Part shown: positions 59,801 to 61,521 of the stretch, piece after piece
Layout: every line of letters starts with the position of its first letter
Position numbering within the stretch: the first letter of the stretch is position 1
Assembly: GCA_023362775.1 (NCBI GenBank)
Contig: JALMGJ010000015.1
Span: 24,703,001-24,767,000 of the forward strand
Source of the DNA: Charina bottae
Taxonomy: Eukaryota > Chordata > Lepidosauria > Squamata > Charinaidae
DNA length: 64,000 nt
Direction: 5' to 3'
The notes under the pieces: model-generated
Told to the model about the DNA's origin: nothing
Seen by the model: only the letters and a program-made list of their open reading frames with translations
Database searches by the model: none
Position numbers and translations under genes: made by a program

Positions 59801-61475
59801 AGTGCCTCCTCACACCTTGGGAATTCACTCTGGCCGAAAACAGGACCGTCCCTAGAACAATGCCCTGGAAAAAAATACTTCAGGCTCCTAGAAATGCCTT
59901 GGAATTGTTGACGGTGCCGGAAAGCCAATTCTCCTCAAACGTTCTGAGCATTAACGACAGAGTACCCCGGCTTCCCTCGAGATCTGGGAGAGCAAAGCTA
60001 CCTCACCCTTTGAAGCCCGCTGCCCAAGTTCTCCACAGCTGGAAAGGCCACATATTGGAATCTCTTCTGGCACATCCCATTCGAGCCACAGTTCTTTCCC
60101 GCGTCTTGTTTTCTACAGCGACCAGCCAAAGCAGGATGCTTGGAGGACCCTCTGTCTGTTTCCTTCAAGCCCGGAGGACCGGCTGCATTTGAGGGCCACT
60201 GAGCTTCCAGGAATTTACCATTCTCCTTCCACTGGATCCTCTGGCAGTGGATTCCAACCCCGAGTTTTGCACCATGAGAAAGTCCTTCTTTGTTTGAAAA
60301 CTTTCAATGCTGAGATGCTACTTCTCAAGTGTGAGGGGAAAGCTCTTGCTCCATGCAAAATCTCACACATTTCTATCACACAGACCCTTTTCTCTTTTCT
60401 TTTAAGCTACAAAGACTCACTGTTCACAAGTTTTCCTTCCAAGCAGCCTCTGGTCATCGGAGTTAACAATCTGTGTGACGACCTTTAATATTTCACAACT
60501 GCAGCACGCAGCGTTCGAAGGCAGCGTTCATGCTTCCAGCAATCTCAGTTCTGTTTCTTCCCTGAGGGTCCCCAGGATGGGACTTTGCCTTTTGCAATCT
60601 GCGGCCTACATTTTTAGTGGCCTGCAAAATCCACTTCCCTTGAAAATTCCAAAACCCAATTCAGTTCCCTTCAGTAGGTAAAGGTTTCAAGACGTGTGGC
60701 CACTATGCAATGGCTACGTTCCCACCACACGCCTACCCAGGTCGATTCCTGCTGGGTTGAGAGTCCAAAGTGGACGCCCGCGACGTTTCCCTTTGCCTTA
60801 ACAGGCTGGAACGGCTCCCACCGCGGAACCTCCAAGAGCCGCACAAAGCGCGGCTCGCGATGACAACTTTCCTTCTCGCTACAGCCGCCGCGGCTGGCAC
60901 AGCACACGACACCCGGCGTGCGTGCAATACAAACCCTTCCCAGGAGAAGCGCAGCTGCCCACATGTCCGCGAGGGCCAAGGAGAAATTGGCGGGGGGTGG
61001 GGGGGGCAGCTCCTATCGCGGCTTTTATGCAAGCCCCGCCAGACCTCCGCCTGGGTCGCCCGCTCTCCCGGAAAGTTGGCAACCCTTTCTCTCGTTCGTG
61101 GGATTGCACTACCCGAATTCACAGGCCGCCAGCCAGCGTCGAGCGCTTACATTGCGGCTAGCGCGTTTCTGCGGGCTCGGGAGGGATCTTAAAGGTCATT
61201 CAGCCCAGCCCGACCCAAGACAGACCCTCCCCAGCAGCAAGTCCCTTTCCTTTTTCGAGAAGATTCCCTCCTCCCCCGCTTCAAATAGGAAGCAGCCTCG
61301 CGGGCCGAGGTGCCGGCGGAGCGCAGCCGGGACCGGGCTGCCAAAGCGCAGAAAGAGGCCGGACGACGGACGCCCCCCGCCCGGTCCGGAAAGGGAAGGG
61401 CCCCCGCTTACCTGCCAGGAGGGAGAGCGGCAGCAGCAGCCAGTAGAGGACGCCGCACAGGACCCGCAGCTCCAT
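101..61475 (-). CDS. PIEZO1: PIEZO1 mechanosensitive ion channel, exons 1-31 (N-terminal 1423 residues, 3' part outside window)
   Basis: PIEZO1 is a trimeric, stretch-gated, non-selective cation channel of the plasma membrane. Thirty-one exons chain from ATG 61475 to 101; every junction is AG/GT and every phase matches, giving 4269 nt without a stop. Peptide words match human PIEZO1 from memory throughout, e.g. GVLYWLLLP (exon 1), RLVAPD (5), TWWACHF (7), SYVCALIAMM (11), VWSITYHSWLTFVLLLWACLIW-type region (12), KYFINYFFYKFGLE (21), NVIGQRMNF (22), EEAGIIWDS (27), RIRAKQEK (29), RRWRPWLDHAT-like WWRPWLDHAT (30). By family structure this covers most of the 4-helix blade units (about the first 28 of 38 membrane helices), the clasp and the beam; pore, cap and C-terminus are not in the window. 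The protein acts in endothelium, red cells and many other tissues. Orthology is near certain; individual borders are inferred from sequence and recall, without an alignment run. Confidence 0.97.
1543..1700 (+). repeat. Unclassified interspersed repeat, copy 1 (intron 30)
   Basis: Shares, in the same order, CCAAAAAGGCT, GTCTG, GGCCAAAGCAAGCC and GCCAAGGTG with the block at 5336-5530. I do not know the family. Confidence 0.5.
2576..2647 (-). CDS. PIEZO1: PIEZO1 exon 30 (residues 1366-1389)
   Basis: 72 nt, phase 1/1, encoding SGTQKDPAQQRKRWWRPWLD HAT; the human word is RRQWWRPWLDHAT. Two further AGs lie inside the exon (after cacc and gccc), but only the AG at 2649-2648 restores frame from exon 29. 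Donor gtacag. Confidence 0.88.
3289..3377 (-). CDS. PIEZO1: PIEZO1 exon 29 (residues 1336-1365), end of beam
   Basis: 89 nt encoding MQRIRAKQEKYHQGQLARDS then EEATEADTP. Human has MERIRAKQEKHRQGRVDRS. The basic helix ends in an acidic stretch. Acceptor tgcccacag, donor gtgtga. Confidence 0.94.
4070..4159 (-). CDS. PIEZO1: PIEZO1 exon 28 (residues 1306-1336), beam
   Basis: 90 nt encoding GFALFKARMIKQMTSHHQAE and KKSLVQLKRQ; human has GFALYNAANLKSIDFHRRIE and EKSLAQLKRQ. Charged helix of the beam that, in the family, carries motion from blade to pore. Acceptor ctctgcag, donor gtgagt. Confidence 0.94.
4794..4962 (-). CDS. PIEZO1: PIEZO1 exon 27 (residues 1250-1306), start of beam
   Basis: 169 nt encoding KDVDKNQDCALPVEEAGIIW, DSICFVFLLLQRRVFLSYYF and LHVLADLKASALQAS. 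Human has DQDCLLPVEEAGIIWDSVCFFFLLLQRRVFLSHYYLHV. After the last helix the chain enters the long intracellular beam. Acceptor ttgccag, donor gtgagc. Confidence 0.97.
5336..5530 (+). repeat. Unclassified interspersed repeat, copy 2 (intron 26)
   Basis: GCCAAAAAGGCTATCTGTAA, GTGCCAAAGTAAACCAACC and CCCAAGGCAAGGTG parallel the 1543-1700 copy. It is AT-richer, mostly by C-to-T and G-to-A changes. Confidence 0.5.
5776..5872 (-). CDS. PIEZO1: PIEZO1 exon 26 (residues 1218-1249)
   Basis: 97 nt encoding LLSCVFVQQMQNSFCWVIQL and FSLACTVKGYYD; human has LLACVFVEQMQTGFCWVIQL. Acceptor ctgccag, donor gtgagt. The protein frame is not the frame of the longest ORF here. Confidence 0.96.
6057..6300 (-). CDS. 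PIEZO1: PIEZO1 exon 25 (residues 1136-1217)
   Basis: 244 nt encoding SYLDMVKVCVFRYLFWFVLV, GANRISIFGLGYLMACFYLL, LRARLILWDCLILYNVTVII and AKNMLS. Nearly collinear with human through ISKNMLS. Three membrane helices. Acceptor cttgccag, donor gtagga. Confidence 0.97.
6588..6741 (-). CDS. PIEZO1: PIEZO1 exon 24 (residues 1085-1136)
   Basis: 154 nt encoding DFLLLLCASQQWKVFANEQT, EEWVQLAGDNREQLEPLQGE and PNPVPNFVNC. Human has DFLLLLCASQQWQVFSAERTEEW and LEPLRGEPNPVPNFIHC. Acceptor ccccacag, donor gtgagt. Confidence 0.96.
7541..7645 (-). CDS. PIEZO1: PIEZO1 exon 23 (residues 1050-1084)
   Basis: 105 nt encoding DYPWRWSHTLPITSVLIKWM and YFPDFFMKPNSINLM; human has DYPWRWSRAVPMNSALIKWL and YLPDFFRAPNSTNLI. 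Acceptor gtctag, donor gtgagt. Confidence 0.96.
8214..8418 (-). CDS. PIEZO1: PIEZO1 exon 22 (residues 982-1049)
   Basis: 205 nt encoding ICFLVTVNVIGQRMNFMVIF, HGCWLVVILTRRRRQAIAKV and FQYLLCVGVPPVLCI. Human has NVIGQRMNFLVTLHGCWLVAILTRR. Acceptor tccccag, donor gtaaga. Confidence 0.97.
9195..9395 (-). CDS. PIEZO1: PIEZO1 exon 21 (residues 915-981)
   Basis: 201 nt, phase 0/0, encoding NHLQVLVLLVFEAVVYRCQE, RKQHQLVPPL and CIKYFINYFFYKFGLE. Human has NHLQVLLLLVFEAIVYRRQE and CLKYFINFFFYKFGLE. Acceptor ctcttcag, donor gtgagt. A palindromic MITE lies 160 nt upstream of the acceptor. Confidence 0.97.
9555..9676. mobile_element. Palindromic hAT MITE, family A, copy 1 (intron 20)
   Basis: 122 bp with ends CAGTGTTTCTCAACC/GGTTGAGAAACACTG and arms that pair along most of their length, around a GAATTC-containing centre. 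Flanked by ctctagag (9547-9554) and ctgtagac (9677-9684), a 6/8 match of an 8-bp target duplication of nnnTAnnn form. Confidence 0.88.
10385..10510 (-). CDS. PIEZO1: PIEZO1 exon 20 (residues 873-914)
   Basis: 126 nt, phase 0/0, encoding PLLNSTNLQPEEIGNSTLYQ and GPVDPANWFGIRKRYPNLGYIQ. Human has PFPNSTNLLPTEI and RGPVDPANWFGVRKGFPNLGYIQ. Two NST sequons mark the extracellular loop. Acceptor ccctctag, donor gtgcgt. Confidence 0.96.
10777..10953 (-). CDS. PIEZO1: PIEZO1 exon 19 (residues 814-872)
   Basis: 177 nt, phase 0/0, encoding VSVMNFLLVVLWAFAVPYSR, ASCLSTLWACIIIVCKMLY and NPQDYASNCSL. Human has VSVMNLLLVVLWAFALPYPR. NCS is a potential sequon in an extracellular loop. Acceptor cacccag, donor gtaagt. 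Confidence 0.97.
11485..11648 (-). CDS. PIEZO1: PIEZO1 exon 18 (residues 759-813)
   Basis: 164 nt encoding VPSKWGLVLERLL, TFSDVLGRIRVF, RLLELHILKLVALYIVWVAL. Human has AAKWGLVAERLLEL and LLELHVFKLVALYTVWVAL. Acceptor tcccgcag, donor gtgagt, ends in phase 0. Confidence 0.97.
12099..12716 (+). mobile_element. 5'-truncated LINE-1 with polyA and perfect 16-bp TSD (intron 17)
   Basis: The frame from 12099 reads like the end of L1 ORF2 (KQFVRIMQYMVTAARLVYAQ, then WKPLMDYL) with one in-frame stop (TAA at 12367) before the normal end at about 12446, then a T-rich 3' UTR and AATAAAA-A tail. CAAGCTGAGTTTTCTT occurs at 12083-12098 and 12717-12732, a perfect 16-bp duplication. It is antisense to PIEZO1. 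Confidence 0.9.
12746..13078. mobile_element. Tc1/mariner-like MITE, copy 1, decayed right end (intron 17)
   Basis: Starts TA|CAAGTAGTCCTCAACTTAT and continues with ACCACAATTGGGACTGGAAC, TTAAGTGAGT and similar words also found in the two better copies at 36022 and 47237. It lies immediately downstream of the L1 duplication. Confidence 0.75.
13121..13218 (-). CDS. PIEZO1: PIEZO1 exon 17 (residues 726-758), acidic loop
   Basis: 98 nt encoding EGEISGRQVLLRAEGGKAED and a run of acidic residues (EPEDDSDASSEG). In human this position is a longer Q/E-rich loop (EEEEEEEDSRDEG), so the loop is shorter and less repetitive here. Acceptor gattttag, donor gtaagg; the phase fits both neighbours. Confidence 0.88.
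13403..13558 (-). CDS. PIEZO1: PIEZO1 exon 16 (residues 674-726)
   Basis: 156 nt encoding LGDLGLEQFSVSELFSSIFI, GFFLLACILQLHYFHRPFM and ITDLERVISPG. Near identity to human through HRPFM. Acceptor tgcccag, donor gtatgt. Confidence 0.97.
13559..15065 (-). other. PIEZO1: PIEZO1 introns 14-15
   Basis: An AT-rich, repeat-like block at about 14020-14270, dense in AATCAAATTCA-type words, sits in intron 15. It looks like an old interspersed element but I cannot name it. The rest is unremarkable. Confidence 0.4.
14440..14588 (-). CDS. PIEZO1: PIEZO1 exon 15 (residues 625-674)
   Basis: 149 nt encoding VYYSLWRKLLKAFWWFVVAY and TFQFEDFPMYWRNFTHLTDEQ; human has TFQFQDFPAYWRNLTGFTDEQ. NFT is a potential N-glycosylation sequon. 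Acceptor ctctctag, donor gtgagt. Confidence 0.96.
15066..15244 (-). CDS. PIEZO1: PIEZO1 exon 14 (residues 565-624)
   Basis: 179 nt encoding VKGFYAKFWILVCAGMFIVV, then SFAGRLVVYKIVYMFLFLL, nearly identical to human. Two membrane helices. Acceptor ttctcag, donor gtgatt, ends in phase 0. Confidence 0.97.
15754..15865 (-). CDS. PIEZO1: PIEZO1 exon 13 (residues 528-564)
   Basis: 112 nt encoding LLYTLTFWLLVRQFVKEKLL then KKKPVSAPLMEVTVTEA; human has LLYTLTFWLLLRQFVKEKLL. A membrane helix runs into a basic juxtamembrane helix. Acceptor ccccacag, donor gtgagt. Confidence 0.96.
15903..16670. mobile_element. hAT (Charlie-like) element split by a BovB insertion (intron 12)
   Basis: Left part from CAGCGTTTCTCAACGTGTGG to about 16075 and right part from about 16578 (AAAGCTCTTTTGGGGTCCCC to GGGGTCCTGAGA) read as one element of a common vertebrate hAT type once the BovB (16083-16570) is removed. 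The right terminal repeat is decayed. Confidence 0.65.
16083..16570 (-). mobile_element. RTE-type (BovB-like) retrotransposon, 5'-truncated 3' end with the reverse transcriptase C-terminus
   Basis: The minus frame encodes PITTYGCESWMMKKLDRRKI, FELWCWRRLLRIPWTAKITN, YFGHVMRS and RGKRRRGRQRMRWLDVI, then the tail DRKSWRELAYGIAKGR, the distinctive C-terminus of RTE/BovB polyproteins. It ends in an ATTCG-repeat tail. A 7-bp duplication ATATGGT (16076-16082, 16571-16577) brackets it. Confidence 0.85.
16720..17030 (+). mobile_element. LINE-1 3' UTR fragment with polyA (intron 12)
   Basis: Purine-rich GGAAGAAGGGAGATATAA-type sequence, a T-rich block, then CTCCAATAAAAATTAATT and an A run, the same layout as the end of the L1 at 12099-12716. 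Confidence 0.7.
17113..17246. mobile_element. Palindromic hAT MITE, family A, copy 2 (intron 12)
   Basis: Full-length, left arm more diverged than right. Flanks atgcacat and atgaacat agree at 7 of 8 bases. Confidence 0.85.
17291..17494. mobile_element. hAT element, family B, copy 1 (intron 12), perfect TSD
   Basis: 204 bp with ends CAGTGCTTTCCAAAC and GTTTGGAAATCTATG and a GC-rich, CpG-dense body. Perfect 8-bp duplication ccctagac (17283-17290, 17495-17502), again nnnTAnnn. No coding capacity. Confidence 0.88.
17693..17953 (-). CDS. PIEZO1: PIEZO1 exon 12 (residues 441-527)
   Basis: The largest exon here (261 nt, phase 0/0). It encodes VWSITYHSWLTFVLL, CLIWIVRNRH, LCSPFILLYGI and the linker ELPTKVGF to YLGAK. 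The human VWSITYHSWLTFVLLLWACLIW block is almost identical. Acceptor ctttccag, donor gtagag. Confidence 0.97.
18470..18650 (+). mobile_element. Sauria-like SINE, 3' part, diverged (intron 11)
   Basis: GTCCATGATAACTCACTGGC, CTTTCAACCTAACCTATCCA and GGGGGAATAAAATGGAGG are diverged forms of the typical SINE 3' half. The tRNA head is not clear. Confidence 0.6.
19074..19177 (-). CDS. PIEZO1: PIEZO1 exon 11 (residues 406-440)
   Basis: 104 nt encoding IRRQEHRKEKLQLLHSLGRV then MKQSYVCALIAMM; human has LHSLGHLIMDQSYVCALIAMM. Acceptor tctctgcag, donor gtgagc. A palindromic MITE lies about 208 nt upstream in intron 10. Confidence 0.95.
19385..19520. mobile_element. Palindromic hAT MITE, family A, copy 3 (intron 10)
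   Basis: 136 bp, ends CAGCGTTTCTCAACC and GAGAAACGCTG. Flanks ctctcgag (19377-19384) and ctctagaa (19521-19528) match at 6 of 8 bases. It lies about 208 nt upstream of the exon 11 acceptor. Confidence 0.87.
19715..19799 (-). CDS. PIEZO1: PIEZO1 exon 10 (residues 378-405)
   Basis: 85 nt encoding PMLIQETEVSGADPEDHTVHELEGTNRS in the loop after the second blade unit, where human has EADNCIVHELTGQSS. The shared word is VHEL. Acceptor ttttacag, donor gtgaag. Confidence 0.85.
20205..20288 (-). CDS. PIEZO1: PIEZO1 exon 9 (residues 350-377), divergent cytoplasmic loop
   Basis: 84 nt, phase 0 at both ends, encoding RDAESSTSELLELTNCLKHK and a further EDAK end. It corresponds in position and length to the human loop ARELELAELDQWPQERESDQ but the match is weak. 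The acceptor ttgaaaaacag has a poor pyrimidine tract, so the 5' border is less certain and the exon could be skipped without a frame change. Confidence 0.78.
20440..20535 (+). mobile_element. CR1 3' tail fragment (intron 8)
   Basis: GGGGTTCCTGCATTAAGCAG and GGAGTTGGACTCAAGAATCC match the terminal CR1 consensus style. Short and diverged. Confidence 0.6.
20915..21086 (-). CDS. PIEZO1: PIEZO1 exon 8 (residues 292-349)
   Basis: 172 nt encoding LFGLKAIILPTGC, then LPWPVYANPGILLLLYYVLA and KLRRLHSCEQ. Human has LDWPVYASPGVLLLLCYATA here. Acceptor cccctgcag, donor gtacgc, ends in phase 0. Confidence 0.95.
22152..22365 (-). CDS. PIEZO1: PIEZO1 exon 7 (residues 221-292)
   Basis: 214 nt encoding PSAFSSVYYLLF, TWWACHFSIS and AGGHLICLFGYQ, ending PTGLWAR; all have close human counterparts (TWWACHFPIS, GAGHLICLYCYQ, PAGIWAR). 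It contains several blade helices. Acceptor cattccag, donor gtaagt. Confidence 0.96.
23590..23761 (-). CDS. PIEZO1: PIEZO1 exon 6 (residues 164-220)
   Basis: 172 nt. It starts with an acidic linker (EEAAIDEG) and continues as AQLAARLRVTAHGLL and LALVLLALAG, matching human SRLAARFRVTAHWLL and LAVTLLALAG. Donor gtaggt. A 36-base G tract (C tract in the transcript) sits about 100 nt upstream of the acceptor. Confidence 0.95.
23860..23895 (+). repeat. 36-base G homopolymer
   Basis: An unbroken G run in intron 5, about 100 bp from exon 6; it is a C run in the PIEZO1 transcript. Length may be affected by sequencing error. Confidence 0.95.
24342..24408. mobile_element. Family A hAT MITE, left half only (intron 5)
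   Basis: One arm, CAGCGTTTCTCAACTTTGG to CCCCAGCCAGCT, then unrelated sequence. The second arm is missing. Confidence 0.8.
27052..27214 (-). CDS. PIEZO1: PIEZO1 exon 5 (residues 109-163)
   Basis: 163 nt encoding LDLNDIPNSVRLVAPDVGIL, a membrane helix, and a polar loop ending RRPQEQ. Human has LDLKDIPNAIRLVAPDLGIL. Acceptor cactccag, donor gtgagc, ends in phase 0. Confidence 0.95.
27435..27477 (-). CDS. PIEZO1: PIEZO1 exon 4 (residues 95-108)
   Basis: A 43-nt micro-like exon, too short to show as an ORF. It reads STWETLAQHIGVTR across the junction, matching human SRWETLSRHIGVTR. Acceptor cctcccag, donor gtaaga. Confidence 0.93.
28741..29198. mobile_element. hAT element, family B, copy 3 (intron 3), expanded by an internal minisatellite
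   Basis: 458 bp, ends CAGAGCTTTCCAAACTGTG and GAGTTTGGAAAGCTCTA. Perfect 8-bp duplication ctctgctg (28733-28740, 29199-29206). About 290 bp of the body is the 61-bp tandem repeat listed next; the right part has TGTCGC/GTGACGCGAAATGATG words. Confidence 0.85.
28795..29097 (+). repeat. 61-bp minisatellite, about 4.8 units
   Basis: The anchor GGATTCCACGCAGGTCC recurs at 28813, 28874, 28935, 28996 and 29057, exactly 61 bp apart each time, with only a few substitutions between units. It lies wholly inside the family B hAT element. Confidence 0.95.
29439..29561 (-). CDS. PIEZO1: PIEZO1 exon 3 (residues 54-94)
   Basis: 123 nt, acceptor ttctgcag, donor gtgagt. It encodes GHTGRLLRAVLG then a hydrophobic helix and VPSLDQLLGSNC, co-linear with human GHTGRLLRALLG and VPRLDQLLGPSC. 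The final T of the exon joins GC of the next to make Cys. Confidence 0.95.
29880..30296 (+). mobile_element. L2/CR1-clade LINE 3' end (intron 2)
   Basis: A broken frame reads REPSLPWPLPCGTLQ-like and, in another frame, QRAFSAVAPALWN, the conserved end of L2/CR1-type polymerase polyproteins. It is followed by a 3' UTR with ACCGCCCAGAGTCACTCTCA and an AAATAAAT tail. The frame changes between parts, so it is dead. Confidence 0.7.
30480..30600 (-). mobile_element. Penelope-like element fragment (tentative)
   Basis: Minus strand reads CACTGAAGATGTTACCTAGA CAGG then TAATGAAACATCTGCC, words I associate with Penelope-like 3' regions in squamates. Only about 120 bp, so the name is uncertain. Confidence 0.4.
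30849..30983. mobile_element. Palindromic hAT MITE, family A (intron 2), perfect TSD
   Basis: 135 bp with both arms. Perfect 8-bp target duplication ccttaaag (30841-30848 and 30984-30991), fitting nnnTAnnn. Confidence 0.93.
31021..31250 (+). mobile_element. tRNA-derived SINE with (CA)n tail (intron 2)
   Basis: Head GGTTGGTGTTGTGGTTAAAG (A-box-like) and GAGTTCTAGTCCTGCCTT (B-box-like), body GGGCAAACCACTTCCGAA, GGAGTCAAAACTGCC, then GCACGCACACACACAC. It is a standard single-body copy, useful for comparison with the triplicated one. Confidence 0.8.
34323..34427 (+). repeat. Perfect 52-bp tandem duplication (intron 2)
   Basis: GACCCTGGGGCAAAAGGGGA begins at 34323 and 34375, and the two 52-bp units are identical to the eye. 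Confidence 0.95.
34789..34921. mobile_element. Palindromic hAT MITE, family A (intron 2), perfect TSD
   Basis: 133 bp, arms nearly identical. Perfect 8-bp duplication cattagtc (34781-34788 and 34922-34929). The high arm identity suggests a young copy. Confidence 0.94.
36022..36360. mobile_element. Tc1/mariner-like MITE, copy 2 (intron 2)
   Basis: 339 bp with inverted ends CAGGTAGTCCTTGCTTAAC and GTTAAGCAAGGACTACCTA, flanked by TA on both sides, as expected of Tc1/mariner (Tigger/pogo-like) elements. No transposase. Confidence 0.85.
36432..36702. mobile_element. hAT element, family B, copy 2 (intron 2), perfect TSD
   Basis: 271 bp, ends CAGCGCTTTCCAAAC and CTTTGGAAAGCCCTG. Perfect duplication gcctaggc (36424-36431, 36703-36710). 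The body repeats GTGTGTCGCCA and GCGCTTCCGGGTTTT in both orientations. Confidence 0.9.
36798..36884. mobile_element. Family A hAT MITE, right half (intron 2)
   Basis: Centre and right arm only, ending GGTTGAGAAAAACTG, followed by ctctagag, a sequence also seen as the target at other copies. Confidence 0.75.
37444..37539 (-). CDS. PIEZO1: PIEZO1 exon 2 (residues 22-53)
   Basis: 96 nt between acceptor ctctgcag and donor gtaagg. It encodes CLFRFNGLSLVYLLYLLLLP, matching the human CLLRFSGLSLVYLL segment, the second membrane helix of the first blade unit. Phase 1 in, phase 1 out. Confidence 0.95.
37873..37942. mobile_element. Family A hAT MITE, degraded right half (intron 1)
   Basis: Diverged right arm (GGGAATTCTGGGAGCTGA, then CATCTTAAAGTTGCC) with a decayed end. 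It lies about 340 nt upstream of PIEZO1 exon 2. Confidence 0.65.
40688..40822. mobile_element. Palindromic hAT MITE, family A (intron 1)
   Basis: 135 bp with both arms; flanks gtttaact (40680-40687) and gcttaact (40823-40830) match 7 of 8, again with TA in the centre. Confidence 0.9.
41377..41790 (-). mobile_element. CR1 LINE 3' end, minus orientation (intron 1)
   Basis: On the minus strand it reads GGTGCAGAGAAGAGCAGC, GGCTGCCACAGGGAAGGGGG, AGCAGCGGAACAGCTGGC, GGACAACCATTTGTCTGAGA and finishes CCTTCCAACCCTGTGATTC, the typical CR1 3' order. A C-tract of about 20 bases interrupts it near 41562. Confidence 0.85.
41561..41581 (+). repeat. C homopolymer, about 20 bases
   Basis: C run inside the minus-strand CR1 element; similar short G runs occur at 52822-52837 and 53214-53227. 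Confidence 0.9.
44010..44508 (+). mobile_element. CR1 LINE 3' end, plus orientation (intron 1)
   Basis: Contains TTTAGCCTGGAGAAGAGAAG, AGGTCAGGAAGGGTTTCCTA, GAGCTTCCTCAGGAGGAGGT and ends CCTTCCAACCCTATGATTCT, all hallmark CR1 3' words. No coding capacity is left. Confidence 0.9.
44823..45243 (+). mobile_element. tRNA-derived (Sauria-like) SINE with a triplicated 102-bp body (intron 1)
   Basis: The unit ACCAGGAGACTGTGAGTTCT (B-box-like GTTCTAGTC) to GGCCAGTCCCTGTCTCTCAG begins at 44857, 44959 and 45061, spaced exactly 102 bp. After the third unit comes the normal 3' body (CTCACCTCACAGGGTGGTTG to TTATTTATAAAAATAATAAA), then an AAAT microsatellite. Confidence 0.85.
45244..45306 (+). repeat. (AAAT)n/(AAGT)n microsatellite
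   Basis: AAAT repeats interrupted by a block of five TAAG units, forming the tail of the preceding SINE. Confidence 0.95.
46766..46845 (+). repeat. Short tandem AGTTCTGAGTGCAA repeats (intron 1)
   Basis: Three imperfect copies of AGTTCTGAGTGCAAGGGAAG-like units within 80 bp. A local duplication of no known family. Confidence 0.85.
47237..47643. mobile_element. Tc1/mariner-like MITE, copy 3 (intron 1)
   Basis: 407 bp with inverted ends CAGGTAGTCCTCACTTAAC and TTAAGCGAGGACTACCTG, flanked by TA. Its body has internal duplication of the ACGACNGTTGCAGC-like segment, which explains its extra length. Confidence 0.87.
48194..48327. mobile_element. Palindromic hAT MITE, family A (intron 1)
   Basis: 134 bp, both arms near-identical. 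The target is itself palindromic (ctatag on both sides), so the duplication edges are ambiguous. It sits inside a diverged dispersed repeat rich in CATGGTT words. Confidence 0.87.
48948..49244. mobile_element. hAT (Charlie-like) non-autonomous element, family C (intron 1)
   Basis: 297 bp with ends CAGCCTTTCTCAACC and GGTTGAGAAACCCTG. Flanks gtctaagc (48940-48947) and ttctaagc (49245-49252) match 7 of 8. The AT-rich body and the sentence-like GAGGAGCCCTTGAAATA start resemble widespread Charlie-type elements. Confidence 0.85.
49821..49946. mobile_element. Palindromic hAT MITE, family A (intron 1), ends eroded
   Basis: Both inner arms are intact around GGCTGGGGAATTCTGGGAG, but the outermost bases of each end have decayed and no duplication is visible. 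Confidence 0.8.
54911..54991 (+). pseudogene. 5S rRNA-derived sequence (pseudogene or 5S-type SINE head)
   Basis: AGGTCTGATC, ACCTGGTT and CTTGGATGGGAGACC align in order with the 3' two thirds of vertebrate 5S rRNA, including a complete C box, followed by CCCAGGGCAGCAAG in place of the 5S end. The 5' third and the terminator do not match, so it is not a working 5S gene. Confidence 0.65.
55188..55258. mobile_element. Family A hAT MITE, right half (intron 1)
   Basis: One arm from the centre to GGTTGAGAAACACTG. It follows a 90-bp block of GTTACT-like simple repeats (about 55100-55187). Confidence 0.78.
55855..56085 (-). mobile_element. BovB 3' end or BovB-tailed SINE fragment (intron 1)
   Basis: Contains the hallmark TTGTTGTCCAGTCGTTCAGT and GACCCCATGGACCATAGCACGCC words (plus-strand view). 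The minus frame reads EDRKAWRAMVHGVTKSRTRL, a BovB C-terminal tail, so the element is in minus orientation. Confidence 0.85.
57340..57583 (+). mobile_element. Unclassified or Penelope-like repeat fragment (tentative)
   Basis: Ends with ACTGGCGAAACGTTAGGAAC, CTGCCAGAACACGGCCACAC and CCCGGAAAACCCACAACAAC, a tail recurrent in reptile genomes. It is directly followed by a family A MITE. Confidence 0.4.
57592..57718. mobile_element. Palindromic hAT MITE, family A (intron 1)
   Basis: 127 bp with almost perfectly complementary arms. Left flank ctctagag, right ctccagcg (5 of 8). Confidence 0.88.
58269..58402. mobile_element. Palindromic hAT MITE, family A (intron 1)
   Basis: 134 bp, both arms present, CAGTGTTTCTCAACC to GAGAAACACTG. 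No convincing target duplication. Confidence 0.85.
59253..59308 (+). repeat. (GGA)n purine tract, about 18 units
   Basis: Uninterrupted GGA repeats, 2.1 kb into PIEZO1 intron 1 in the direction of transcription. On the transcript strand it is (TCC)n. Confidence 0.95.
61412..61475 (-). CDS. PIEZO1: PIEZO1 exon 1 coding part (residues 1-21 and first base of codon 22)
   Basis: The start ATG (61475-61473) has G at -3 and G at +4, a good Kozak context. It encodes MELRVLCGVLYWLLLP, very close to the human start MEPHVLGAVLYWLLLP, which is the first membrane helix. It ends in codon G|CA before donor gtaagc. The exon continues upstream as 5' UTR; the transcription start is not defined here. Confidence 0.95.
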
Positions 61476-61488
61476 CGCGGCAGGCGCT

Positions 61489-61521
61489 TCAGTCGCAGGG
61501 CCGGCGGGCGGACGCCGGCAT
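61489..61521 (-). CDS. 10-codon upstream ORF in the PIEZO1 5' leader
   Basis: ATG at 61521-61519 with G at -3 opens a short frame, MPASARRPCD then TGA (61491-61489). It stops 13 nt before the PIEZO1 start codon. If the transcription start lies upstream of 61521, ribosomes would have to scan past it or reinitiate. Use and conservation are unknown. Confidence 0.4.
   Translation of the reverse strand: MPASARRPCD

Larger units (their letters stand above)
37540..61411 (-). other. PIEZO1: PIEZO1 intron 1 (23.9 kb)
   Basis: It holds the repeats listed separately (CR1 x2, triplicated SINE, mariner-like MITE, hAT elements, a BovB tail and 5S-like and Penelope-like fragments). The intervening blocks, about 37950-40680, 42000-44000, 45310-47230, 49950-54900 and 59310-60740, show no gene, RNA or element that I recognise. 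They contain many chance ORFs because of high GC. The last ~650 bp before exon 1 are part of the CpG island. Confidence 0.85.
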
